Assembly (NCBI GenBank): GCA_028023455.1
Contig: JAQFVV010000206.1
Coordinates: 490,001 to 554,000 of the forward strand
Length of the DNA: 64,000 nt
Direction of reading: 5' to 3'
Source: Epiperipatus broadwayi
Taxonomy: Eukaryota; Onychophora; Udeonychophora; Euonychophora; Peripatidae
The first letter of the stretch is position 1; every line of letters begins with the position of its first letter. Below, piece after piece: positions 49,531 through 60,020 of this stretch. The translations under genes and the position numbers were made by a program. The notes beneath the pieces are model-generated. The model was not told the origin of the DNA. It saw nothing but the letters and a program-made list of their open reading frames with translations, and did no database searches.

Positions 49531-50414
49531 AAGAGTGTCTTTGTTTTTATTATAAACACACAGTGACTTACACATATAACTCAATTATAAAATTCATGGT
49601 AGAGTAGGTTTTTTAGATTTATTACAGTAATTAGACATCAGTTTTTATTTCACTATGTAATATCTAAACACATAATTCAAACTAAATGTATATTATGAAA
49701 CAACTAATTTAATAAGTTTGTTATTTTAAAGTCCTTTTTTTTAGTATAAACTATCCTCATATTATAGATTCTTTGAAGCCTGTCATTTTCTTTTAGATAA
49801 CTTTCTGCCTAAGGGTACTGACATTAGATAATTTATGAAACCATAATATTTCACTCATCCATAGTTACTTGTTTACCACAGTGAATAAAGAATGAAAAAA
49901 TTAATATGAGATATTTTCAAAAATTGAACATATCTTTTATAATTTTTTTATTTTGCATTAATACTTAAGTAAGAAGGTAAAGAAATGATAACAGCAACTA
50001 TCAAATATCTTGGGGTCATGCTCAGCCATTCCAACATGTTTTATATTTTCTTGGTATGCTCTGATCATTCTAAAATCTTTACATAACAATTGTTTTAAAA
50101 TTCTACAAATAAAATATTTTCCTTTAAAAAAAATTATAGTTTTACAAACAACTAAATTACATTTTTTAAAATATATTCCTGTTTTTTTTTTTTCTGCTTT
50201 CCATTTAAAAACACCATTACTGTACTTTTAACCCAACAAAATATTTTTTAAAACATAACGTTTAAAATATTAACTAAAATAAACAGCCACACACTCACTT
50301 TATTATTATTGTTATTTCTCTATAACTAATTCATTATTGCTAGAATAGATCTTTTAAATCCTGTTTTAAATTATATGCATTTGTTAATTCAGGACTAATT
50401 ATTTGTATAAACAT

Positions 50415-50418
<4 letters not shown>
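49531..50418. other. AT-rich non-coding DNA
   Basis: No gene or clear repeat seen. Confidence 0.5.

Positions 50419-50478
<60 letters not shown>
50419..50478. repeat. (AT)n microsatellite
   Basis: Pure AT tract of about 60 bp. Confidence 0.97.
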
Positions 50479-50481
<3 letters not shown>

Positions 50482-50686
50482 AAAATCATTAAAATCAGTC
50501 AATACTTAGACAAACTCAATTTCAATAGGAATCAATTTAAATAAATTAATTTAAATAAATCAATTCAAATACATAAATGTACTTATCAAGAAAAAAATAT
50601 TGATATTTATCAATCTTAGCATAAAGAAAAATATTTTACAATATATTTTAAAATAAAATTATTTATAACAGATATATCTAATATTT

Positions 50687-50832
50687 ATATACATAACAAA
50701 GCTTCTATAGTAAACTATATATATATATATATTTAAAGGTAAGAATATCTATCGAAATATATACATAACAAAGCTTCTATAGTAAACTATATATATATAT
50801 ATATTTAAAGGTAAGAATATCTATCGAAATAT
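50687..50832. repeat. 72-bp tandem duplication
   Basis: ATACATAACAAAGCTTCTAT through GGTAAGAATATCTATCGAAA occurs at 50689 and 50761 without visible difference. Confidence 0.92.
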
Positions 50833-51164
50833 TAACTTCTAAATAAGCTAATAAGCTAATTAAACTTCTGGATCTACTTATTTGAATATATTTTATTCAC
50901 TCATAGTTATAATAGTTCTGGTTTGTGTTCTTGAATTGAGAGTTCCATGTGTAGTCATTATTACATCTGATTGGCTATCACATAAGCATTTTTAAGCTGT
51001 GTCTGTTGAAGTTTTTAGCCTTTCATGTTATTATTATAATATATACAGATATTGAAATCAAATATTGTTCATATTATTATTTTGACTATTTTTTTAAACT
51101 AATATTTAAAATATAAACTAGTATCTTAGTGATAATTTTACACAAAAAAATCAAGCCAGATGTC
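50833..51164. other. AT-rich non-coding DNA
   Basis: No gene or clear repeat seen. Confidence 0.5.
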
Positions 51165-51242
51165 AGATGACCTAATTCAATAAGCTTATGTTCACAAATG
51201 TTATATATAGAGCTCGCAAAATAAACTCTTAACAAGCTTTGA

Positions 51243-51305
51243 GAATATCTTCAATCCCAGACTGGTTTCTGTTACTGGCATCATCAGTGAGGTGCTAGGA
51301 TATTC
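51243..51305 (-). ncRNA. Hammerhead ribozyme motif, family B left arm
   Basis: Minus strand: GAAUAU/AUAUUC outer helix I, CUCA/UGGG inner helix I, intact CUGAUGA, UG CCAGUAA CA hairpin with a U-A first pair, GAAA, and C CA GUC with helix III AC/GU. Both core strands and the GUC triplet are intact, so activity is possible. Helix II is only 2 bp. Confidence 0.65.
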
Positions 51306-51383
51306 AAGTATTAGATTAAAAATACCAGAAATTTCTGATTTTCTACTTAATAGTTATACATTAGATTAAATGCTGGACTGCTT

Positions 51384-51445
51384 GAATATCTTAGCACCTT
51401 ACTGACAATGCCAGTAGCAGAAACCGGTCTGAGTTTGGGATATTC
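51384..51445 (+). ncRNA. Hammerhead-like motif, family B right arm
   Basis: GAAUAUC...CUUA, CUGACAA (one change from CUGANGA), a UGC CAGUA GCA hairpin of 3 bp, GAAAC CG GUC, then GGGAUAUUC. The G8-to-A change in the core predicts loss of activity. All helices can still form. Confidence 0.55.
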
Positions 51446-51495
51446 TCAAAGCCTGTTAAGAGCTTATTTTGCAAGCTCTATATATAACATTGTGA

Positions 51496-51883
51496 TAATT
51501 TCAATGCTGTTCTATAATAAAAATTAGTTTAGCATAAAAGTTATAATCTTAAAAAGTATACTAAATATAATTTCATAATTAATAAATTATATGTACAAAA
51601 TCCATTTATTAAATTTATTGTTAAAGTCTTCTATAGTAATGGTCATTTTTGCCTTCTATATAAAAAAATAGGAACATGTGATTTTTAAAATCATGATAAA
51701 AACAAAACTATAAGTCAAACTCATGATTATTTTGATAAAAACTACAGAAAATTAACTATAGATACATACTGCATAATGCAAATCAAATCAAAAGTAGAAC
51801 CTCTTTTATTTTATTACTTTAACATACATGAGAGTTGTGTATATGTGAAAATCACAAATGTCACTTTTTCAAGTTTATATATA
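51496..51883. other. AT-rich non-coding DNA
   Basis: No gene or clear repeat seen. Confidence 0.5.
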
Positions 51884-51984
51884 TATATATAATTATTCAA
51901 AACAATACAATAATTAATATATATATAATTATTCAAAACAATACAATAATTAATACAGTAACAATATTTTAAACAAATATATAC

Positions 51985-52043
51985 CAATTTAATAGAAGTA
52001 CTTTCAACTATCTATGTAGTCGTTGTCAACTAGACTCAAATTG
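51985..52043 (-). ncRNA. Hammerhead-like fold in the PLE2 terminal region (left)
   Basis: Minus strand: CAAUUU/AAAUUG outer helix I and UAG/CUA inner helix I, a degenerate catalytic strand UUGACAAC, a GACUA/UAGUU hairpin, GAAA, an AGUACU palindrome as helix III and U as cleavage residue. Every element is in the right order, but the CUGAUGA strand is not preserved. The relic at 5618-5648 has the better helix II (GACUA/UAGUC). Confidence 0.45.
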
Positions 52044-52088
52044 TATTAGAAAAAACCGTTACAAATGTAAACAAAAGCAATACGTCAT

Positions 52089-53850
52089 ACATCAATTTTC
52101 CCACAATTCATTAATTTTTATATTGGCTGTCTGTCTATTTATCAACTGTTGCTTTTCACTTTTTATTAACATAGCTTCTTTAATTTTGCGTTTATTATTA
52201 TTTCTTTCAATACACAGAATTTTAACTTTATTAAAATCAAAATCAAAACCATAATTACATGTTACATTATGATCAAAAAATACTGATGGTGATACATCAT
52301 CATTTCTAACATTCTCTTGTCTTGATTTTTGCACTCGTTTATATAATAACAAATGCTCCCTTGATCTTTTCTCCAATGTACATCGAGATTCCCCAATGTA
52401 TGCCTTTCCACAAAAACATAGCCATTTATATATTGCACAACTTTGATTTAAAATACCACACCTATTTTTTGAATTATTTATTAATCTATTTAAATTAGGA
52501 GTAGTATAAAATGCAACTCGACATATATTTTTATATATCTGTTTTATAAATTTAACCTGTTCATTACAAATAAATGGTATTGATATCCAAGTATCTTATA
52601 TTTTATCAATATCTATAGCATCTAAAATATTTCTATTATTATTAAACTTAGTAACAATATTATAAATTAATTTATGATCATATCCAACATTTAACAAATC
52701 CATAATAAATACATTTATGTTACTTATTTTATCAGAACTATATTTACATAATTTATTATTCCTAAATAAAAATGATTTTAAACCGGATAATTTATGTGCA
52801 ATTGGCACATTTGAATACCAAGGAATATATCCTCTTTTTTCAATATCTTTTATTACCATACAATAATCTAATTTATTTTTATTACGTGTAACTTTAATAT
52901 CTAAATACTGAATTGACTGTGCTCTTCAAAAGATCTACTCCATTTTAAACCTTCTAAACTATTTAATTCATTGAATAATACATTTATAATATCTAAACTT
53001 CCACAAACGAAAACATCATCAACATACCTGTAATAAATTTTAATACCTTGGCAATATATATTAGTATTAAGAATTATATCTTCATATCTTGATACCACAA
53101 AACTACATATTTGTGAAACTACAGGAAGTCCCATAGGCCATCCGTAATCCATTTTATAATAATTTTCATTAAATATAGCATATATATTTTTATCAATAAA
53201 ATATAATACATCATTTACAAATTTTACTTTTTTAACATCAACTTTTTTTAACCTTAAAGCATCTAATATAATTTTTATCGATTTTAATCTATCTATTGAA
53301 CCGTACATCTCACATATATCAAATGTACAAATACTATCATTATTATTAATATTAATATTTTGAATTTTCTTTACAAAATCAAACGATGAACTAATAGTAT
53401 ATTTTCCAAATCCAAGAACATCTATTAATAATGTTTCTATAAATCTACAGGTTTCATAGTAAAATGATCAGCCAAAGTCAATCATTAATCTTAAAGGTTT
53501 ATCTTGTTTATGTAATTTAATATTTGAAAAAATTCTAGGACAAATTGCAGCAGATGGATAAAGACGATAATACGTATGAGCATCTATATATTTATTCTTT
53601 TTAGCTTTTTTTAAAATATCATCAATAAACTTTACACGTAAATTTTCAATGTTTATTTTTCCAACTTGTTTAAATTTAAGCTTTTCCATTTGAATTAAAA
53701 CTTTATTGTAGTAATCAAGTTTTGACATAAGACATAACCTTAACCCCTTATCTTCTTTTAAACAAACAAGATCGTTATCATGAAGAAAGTTTTAAATCTA
53801 AATATATGCGAATTCCAATTGCAATTAGTTCTATTTTTAAATTTCTTAAC
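52089..53850 (-). pseudogene. PLE2 left copy: reverse transcriptase and GIY-YIG endonuclease
   Basis: Reading down the minus strand: VCLKEDKGLRLCLMSKLDYY (DKG motif, 53770-53705), AICPRIFSNIKLHKQDKPLR (PKIHK-type block), SICTFDICEMYGSIDRLKS (motif A), WPMGLPVVSQICSFVVSRYE (motif B), IYYRYVDDVFVCG (motif C with YVDD), LDIKVTR after a frameshift, and, near the end, ALYKWLCFCGKAYIGESRC and TLEKRSREHLLL (GIY-YIG core with catalytic R and H). It is a PLE, but clearly a different lineage from PLE1. Breaks: a frameshift near 53795, a stop at the MIDFG junction (53468), the frameshift near 52905 shared with the right copy, and a stop at 52596. The arginine codon CGA at about 52528 is intact here. Confidence 0.88.
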
Positions 53851-53871
53851 ATTCACTTTTTGTATTAATTT

Positions 53872-55241
53872 TACTATGAAACCTGTAGATTTATAGAAAC
53901 ATTATTAAAAGATGTTCTTGGATTTGGAAAATATACTATTAATTCATCGTTTGATTTTGTAAAGAAAATTCAAAATATTAATATTAATAATAATGATAGT
54001 ATTTGTACATTTGATATATGTGAGATGTACGGTTCAATAGATAGATTAAAATCTATAAAAATTATATTAGATGCTTTAAGGTTAAAAAAAGTTGATGTTA
54101 AAAAAGTAAAATTTGTAAATGATGTATTATATTTTATTGATAAAAATATATATGCTATATTTAATGAAAATTATTATAAAATGGATTACGGATGGCCTAT
54201 GGGACTTCCTGTAGTTTCACAAATATGTAGTTTTGTGGTATCAAGATATGAAGATATAATTCTTAATACTAATATATATTGCCAAGGTATTAAAATTTAT
54301 TACAGGTATGTTGATGATGTTTTCGTTTGTGGAAGTTTAGATATTATAAATGTATTATTCAATGAATTAAATAGTTTAGAAGGTTTAAAATGGAGTAAAT
54401 CTTTTGAAGAAAAAAGTCAATTCAGTATTTAGATATTAAAGTTACACGTAATAAAAATAAATTAGATTATTGTATGGTAATAAAAGATATTGAAAAAAGA
54501 GGATATATTCCTTGGTATTCAAATGTGCCAATTGCACATAAATTATCCGGTTTAAAATCATTTTTATTTAGGAATAATAAATTATGTAAATATAGTTCTG
54601 ATAAAATAAGTAACATAAATGTATTTATTATGGATTTGTTAAATGTTGGATATGATCATAAATTAATTTATAATATTGTTACTAAGTTTAATAATAATAG
54701 AAATATTTTAGATGCTATAGATATTGATAAAATAAAATATACTTGGATATCAATACCATTTATTTGTAATGAACAGGTTAAATTTATAAAACAGATATAT
54801 AAAAATATATGTTGAGTTGCATTTTATACTACTCCTAATTTAAATAGATTAATAAATAATTCAAAAAATAGGTGTGGTATTTTAAATCAAAGTTGTGCAT
54901 TATATAAATGGCTATGTTTTTGTGGAAAGGCATATATTGGGGAATCTCGATGTACATTGGAGAAAAGATCAAGGGAGCATTTGTTATTATATAAACGAGT
55001 GCAAAAATCAAGACAAGAGAATGTTAGAAATGATGATGTATCACCATCAGTATTTTTTGATCATAATGTAACATGTAATTATGGTTTTGATTTTGATTTT
55101 AATAAAGTTAAAATTCTGTGTATTGAAAGAAATAATAATAAACGCAAAATTAAAGAAGCTATGTTAATAAAAAGTGAAAAGCAACAGTTGATAAATAGAC
55201 AGACAGCCAATATAAAAATTAATGAATTGTGGGAAAATTGA
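53872..55241 (+). pseudogene. PLE2 right copy: 5'-truncated reverse transcriptase and GIY-YIG endonuclease
   Basis: This copy begins inside the reverse transcriptase and so lacks the DKG and PKIHK blocks. The main frames are 54025-54432 (motifs A, B and C, residues YVDDVFV intact), 54474-54815 (thumb and connection) and 54957-55241 (endonuclease tail). The GIY-YIG core AYIGESRC starts before the last frame, near 54925. Breaks: the shared frameshift near 54415, and an in-frame TGA near 54812 where the left copy has CGA, a CpG-to-TpG change. Nearly all other residues equal the left copy, so the inverted pair is young compared with the 41 kb pair. Confidence 0.88.
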
Positions 55242-55289
55242 TGTATGACGTATTGCTTTTGTTTACATTTGTAACGGTTTTTTCTAATA

Positions 55290-55348
55290 CAATTTGAGTC
55301 TAGTTGACAACGACTACATAGATAGTTGAAAGTACTTCTATTAAATTG
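55290..55348 (+). ncRNA. Hammerhead-like fold in the PLE2 terminal region (right)
   Basis: Identical in content to the fold at 51985-52043, on the opposite strand, as expected from the inverted copies. Confidence 0.45.
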
Positions 55349-55412
55349 GTATATATTTGTTTAAAATATTGTTACTGTATTAATTATTGTATTGTTTTGA
55401 ATAATTATATAT

Positions 55413-57255
55413 ATTTTATTATAATTGGAATACAGACATTGATTAATAATTTATATATATATATATATATATATTATAACAGACAAATTTGTATATTCAC
55501 ATAGTAAAATCCAGAATCCAGGTAAAATATACTAAAGCTGACCGAAATGGGATGATGAGATTTCGAATCCAACTGAGCTTCAACTCATTCACCAGTCCCT
55601 CTTGATTTAACACCTCATGAATGACATTTCTGAGGTTACACATGGGTCTCAATTTCCTTAGTGAGCCAACTCTAGACATGGAGAAACATGAGACTCAGAA
55701 AGAGACTAACACTGTAACTTAAGGGTTAAAATGAACTACTTAACATTAATTAACTTGAAATTAACTTAAAACTATAATGCATATCACACATATATAAAAG
55801 TAATTTGGATTGGAATCAGATTATGGACAAGAAGATGAAACAAGTTTTATATTTTAAATAAGTTTATTAACACAATTAAAATAAAATCAAACGAAACCTT
55901 ATGACATTAATTATATAGAATTGTGTGTGTGATTAACACATGCAGGTGTTATGTAATGGATGAGATTAAATTATTAAAGCAATCTCATCTTAATACTTTT
56001 AAATTAGGTGTGTGTATATGTGCTGTTAATAAAAGTATACCTATATTTAATTAATATGCCAAATCCTATTCTCACATTATGGTTATGCTAATATTACAAG
56101 TGAGCATTTTAGCCTAAGATAGATTTCTCATTATAGGCTTCATATAGCTGTTATTTATATATATGAAAATGTGAGTGAATAAATAAGCTCAAAGGTTATG
56201 CAGATTTAGCCTAATAACCAAAAATTAAGTTGTCAGACTAATGCTGAACAGTTATTAAACAAGAGGAAATTTCTGGTTATTTTTAGGCCCACATATGTAT
56301 GCTATGGCACTGACTAAAATATTAGGAACAAGGTTGAAGTGTGAGTGAGTAATTATTCATGGGAATCTGCATTAAAATGCATGATTCCCTAGGACTGGAC
56401 AACTTGCTACAATCAATATACAAACACATAAGTTCAGTAACTCAGATAGGCTTTATAAACATAGTTTGGACCATCAAGTTCCAATTCTAATAAAAACAGC
56501 CTTACCTGAACTAAGGAATGTGATGACTTGACACTGTGAGCCCTTTTAAAAAAGTGTAGCTAGATGTAAATGTACAAATAGTAAAATCACACTCACAATG
56601 CACAAGTAAAATACAAATATGTATATTTAAAACTAAATGTGACTAAAACAGATATCTTTTATCTGTATAGCTAACAGAATCCAGTTCTTCAATAACATTA
56701 TAATTATGTTAACTAAAGAGCTAAAACTAAATTATAATCTAGTCTAAAATACTAAATCTGCATTTTTAATCATTGATAAAAGAGGGGAAAGTATATTTAT
56801 TGGTAATTAATAAGACATTAATAAATATATTTTATCACTATCTTGAAAGCTAGTGTATTACTTCTAAATAAAAGATGTTAAATATTACAATGTATAACAT
56901 TGACTAAGCAAACTATTATAAACATAATATGATATATATCTAAATTAATTAATAATAACAAGTGCATAGTGATCAGTTATTATAATTAATAAGCACGTAA
57001 ATAGTACATTTTAGTTAGAGAGAAACTTAATTCTATTTTGATATAAACTTCACCAATATATTTGTATATTCAAGAGTAAACTCTTTTCTATTCTTTAGCC
57101 ACTATCTTATAATTTCAAGTAATCTGTCAACACTACTTGGAAATGCCAATAAAATCCATATGACATGTTACTTTATCTGTATCCTAGATTTTTTTGTGAC
57201 TTATGATCTTAATTAATCATATAACTGGACGTGAATGCAGTGTACTTTTTTTTAA
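55413..57255. other. Non-coding DNA
   Basis: A (TA)n tract lies at about 55450-55475. The stretch 55500-55700 is less AT-rich and holds a 60-residue minus frame without recognisable content. I see nothing else. Confidence 0.45.
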
Positions 57256-57348
57256 GTGTCATAGCATTGGCCAGGATGTGAACCCACAACTTGGGCAACT
57301 ACCTGCAAATGCAAGGCATTTGCGCTGACCTCTCGACCACCAATGTAG
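57256..57348 (-). repeat. tRNA-derived SINE head (second copy)
   Basis: On the minus strand ACATTGGTGGTCGAGAGGTC (A box) is followed by GCAAATGCCTTGCATTTGC (a perfect 7-bp arm in the anticodon position), TTGTGGGTTCACATCCTGG (B box and T arm), and CCAATGCTATGACA, which pairs back with the start. Same order and same tail as 37636-37745, on the other strand. Confidence 0.75.
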
Positions 57349-58284
57349 TGTACTTCAGATAACATTTAAATAAAATAGCTTGTTTTCGTAAAACATTATT
57401 TTAACCTAAAACCGTATAATGTTTTTGATATTATATATCAGTGTATGCTTTTTGATTATATAAAAAAATAATAGATTGATGTTTTACAGTGTCCTTTTTT
57501 TTTTTAGAAAATGTATTACATGTAAAAAAATAATCTGTTACTGAATGTATCCAAATAAGAATTTTCTATTGTAGGAATAATATCTAATTTTAGAATAATA
57601 ATAAATATTTTTAAAATATTACAGATAATTAAAAAAAAGTGTTAATTTTTTTTTTTTTTCAGTATTATCAACATAATATAAAAAAAATCTATTTTAGAAA
57701 TAAATATAATAAAGATACCTTTATAAAATTGCAAGCTTTCAATTTTAAATTATGTATAAAAAAACTTATAATTACATGATATGTATATATAAATGTATTA
57801 TACATTATGTTTAATTAAAAATATTACTTACTATTTTATTTTGGAAATTCGTTTTTGCTATCTTGCAAATGCAAGGTTTTTGACTCGGTAGAAGTTTTTC
57901 ATTGAAAAATCTACAATTGAAATATAATAGATTTATGTGAATAGTGACTGAATATTCAAGATAGCTTGAGAGTTATTCTGTTGGATGTATACAAAACAAT
58001 ACTGACAAGATTAATAATTGTGACTTTCATTAAATACATAACATCTTTTTTAGAGATATACACCAATTCACACTTAAAATACTAATTAAAATTAAATTAT
58101 ATTATCAATAGTTTCCCTGCCTTCCAAAGCAGAATTTTCAAGTGCAAATATAATATCTTTCCATAATTGTATTTATGTTGTCTTATATTAGTTTGAATCT
58201 GCCTTGGAAAGAAAATTATTGGTAGAGAATTTATAATTTAATTTTGGCTTGTGATTTAATTGGTAATAAGTACACTTAATTTAT
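57349..58284. other. AT-rich non-coding DNA
   Basis: No gene seen. CTTGCAAATGCAAGG near 57862 echoes the anticodon-arm region of the preceding SINE head. Confidence 0.45.
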
Positions 58285-58870
58285 TATAATTATAAATATG
58301 TGATTTTTTTACATGCATTAGTGAAGCTATAATTATAATATAAGGTTTAATATGCCATCTTAGCACTTTCAATATCAAGCCTCTCATGTGGTCTACAAAA
58401 ATTGTATGCTCTCAATTAGGCTGTGAGGCATCTTACTATGGTGAGACTCGGGCTAACATCAATACAAGAATTTACTGACACAGGTTTGCATATACAAAGT
58501 AAAAATAAAAATGAAGAACAATCGATCTTCTGGGATGACCAAGCAGCTGCAGACCACATATTTGAACTCAATTCTGCCCAAATAATTTGAACAGAGAAGA
58601 GTGATGCCAAAAGAAAGTTCAAAGAAGCTTTTTACATAGGAAATGCCCTCAGTGCCATTAATAGAAGAGAGGCATGCTTTGCTCTCTCCAAACAATGGAC
58701 TAATTAATTAAAAATTCAAGCTCATTTGCATATGTGTACAACAATTCACAACAGTCTTCATTTATAAAGCTATGAGTATGGGATTTGAATACTAAATCCC
58801 AAAAGTGCTAATCTGGCATATTAAACCTTATACTATAATTATAGCTTCACTAACGCATATTTATAATTAC
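58285..58870. mobile_element. Snap-back PLE relic with short left arm
   Basis: TAATTATAAATATG, TTAGTGAAGCTATAATTATA and AAGGTTTAATATGCCATCTT (about 58287-58362) are mirrored by AGATTAGCACTT-type sequence, AATATGCCAG and the rest (about 58797-58868). Between them lies a plus-sense endonuclease relic. The left arm is therefore an inverted copy of only the last 75-80 bp of the element. Confidence 0.75.
58386..58706 (+). pseudogene. PLE GIY-YIG endonuclease relic
   Basis: VVYKNCM, then (shifted one frame) CSQLGCEASYYGETRANINT with R and a stop, later KRKFKEAFYIGNALSAINRR and EACFALSKQWTN. This matches the plus-sense domain at 13.5-13.9 kb (CPQAGCHATYYGETKATINT ... INRKDTCFEISKKW) over its whole length. 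The YYGE motif is intact, but several frameshifts and a stop disrupt it. Confidence 0.78.
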
Positions 58871-58989
58871 AATTTTTGTTGGTGAAGAGAAAAAACAATT
58901 TATTAGTTTATTATATTAACTAGTTTAATTTTTGTTATTTGATATATGTCTTATTTGAGTTACACCATATATTATTTTTATTATTATTT

Positions 58990-59110
58990 GAAAAAATATA
59001 ATTTAAGAACTTTGAGAGAGTCTATTGAAATATTAAAATGACCAAACATATTTAAACAAATGTGAGGAAATACAGCATAATCCAATCTTATGGAAATAAA
59101 TTATTTTATC
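58990..59110 (+). pseudogene. Small relic of a PLE1-type endonuclease tail
   Basis: TLRESIEILK, stop, P.IF... and a few following residues match NLERYDLRTMRESIEILKRP of PLE1. Length about 100 bp, heavily decayed. Confidence 0.5.
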
Positions 59111-59594
59111 TCTTCTAAACTCAATTTTGAAAAATCAACTAATAGTTAAATTGAAAGAAGTAAAAAAAAAATGTTTATCTATTTTGAATGATCAATCATC
59201 AAATATGTATATGCATGATTGTGCTTTAATTAATGTGCAATTTCAATCTAAGACATACCAGTTCTTCATTAAAATCTTAACAAGAATGAATGTTATTTCA
59301 TTGAAATGTCAGAAATTAAAACAAAAAAATAATTTATGATGTATCCCAAATAAGATTATTTGGTGCTTGTCTTATAGATAAAGATTCCATTGGATGGCAC
59401 CATTTTCAAGCTAAAACTATAAAATATGACCATTCCTGGGCCGTTGATTATAATAATTTTGCTGTGCTTTTTTGTAATGCAAAAAGAAAAACAAAACAAA
59501 ATCATCTTTTATAAATATTATTTTTATTAACGTATACAATTTAAATGATAATAATAAATGTAAAATAAAATCAACAAATTACAATTTGATTCGT
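59111..59594. other. AT-rich non-coding DNA
   Basis: No gene or clear repeat seen. Confidence 0.5.
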
Positions 59595-59736
59595 GTTTTT
59601 TCTATCGTATATTTTTTTAATTGTGTTAGGGCTTTTTTTTATCAATTTTCTATTGGATATTTTTTTACTTGTGTTACGGCTTTTTTTTTATCAATTTTCT
59701 ATCGGATATTTTTTTACTTGTGTTACGACTTTTTTT
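59595..59736. repeat. Tandem repeat, three units of 48-49 bp
   Basis: TCTATCGTATATTTTTTT, TCTATTGGATATTTTTTT and TCTATCGGATATTTTTTT start at 59601, 59649 and 59698. Each is followed by TTGTGTTA(G/C)G(G/A)CTTTTTTT. Confidence 0.9.
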
Positions 59737-59913
59737 GTTGTTGTTGTTTAACTAAAAAATAATAATCATAATAAAAAGTAAAATTTCTTAGTCTATTTTT
59801 TATTTTTTTAATCTTCATTTTACATTTCTTTTTTTTTCTTTTTTACAAACAAAGACATATTATGGCTATTTTTTACTTGAAATAGAATGACAATAAAAAG
59901 TAAAAGTTGTCAC

Positions 59914-60020
59914 TGTTAGTTTTAGGGTTAGTTTTAGGGTTAGGGTTTGTTTTAGGGTTAGGTTTAGGGTTAGTTTTAGGTTTAGTTTTATAGTTAGGGT
60001 TAGTTTCAGGGTTAGTGTTC
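59914..60020. repeat. Degenerate interstitial telomere-like tract
   Basis: TTAGGG units are mixed with TTTTAGGG and TTAGTTTTAGGG variants over about 105 bp, G-rich on the plus strand. TTAGGG is the telomere repeat of most non-arthropod animals. Confidence 0.8.

Larger units (their letters stand above)
51165..51495. repeat. Family B ribozyme repeat as a compact palindrome
   Basis: AATTCAATAAGCTT, GTTATATATAGAGCTCGCAA and CTCTTAACAAGCTTTGAGAA run into a minus-sense hammerhead (51243-51305). After a short middle part the plus-sense hammerhead (51384-51445) follows, with AAGCCTGTTAAGAGCTTATT and GCAAGCTCTATATATAAC. This is family B (19.0-20.1 kb) reduced to two truncated inverted units. Confidence 0.8.
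51884..55412. mobile_element. PLE2: large inverted pair of Penelope-like elements
   Basis: The minus-sense copy (51884 to about 53850) and the plus-sense, 5'-truncated copy (about 53869-55412) share arms of about 1.55 kb that are almost identical. The arms run from TTTTACTATGAAACCTGTAG (inner end) to AACAATACAATAATTA (outer end). The 400-bp spacer (53467-53868) is the additional 5' coding sequence of the minus copy. A 36-bp tandem duplication (51885-51956) lies in the left outer end only. This is the same snap-back layout as at 13 kb, but longer. Confidence 0.9.

Noticed and set aside
54409-54420. A-run before the PLE2 frame change as a programmed -1 frameshift site
   Set aside because: The left copy has the same frame change without the A-run, and the heptamer is out of register with the zero frame. 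A simple deletion is a better explanation.
58416-58695. Two overlapping minus frames at 58.4-58.7 kb
   Set aside because: They are antisense shadows of the plus-sense PLE endonuclease relic.
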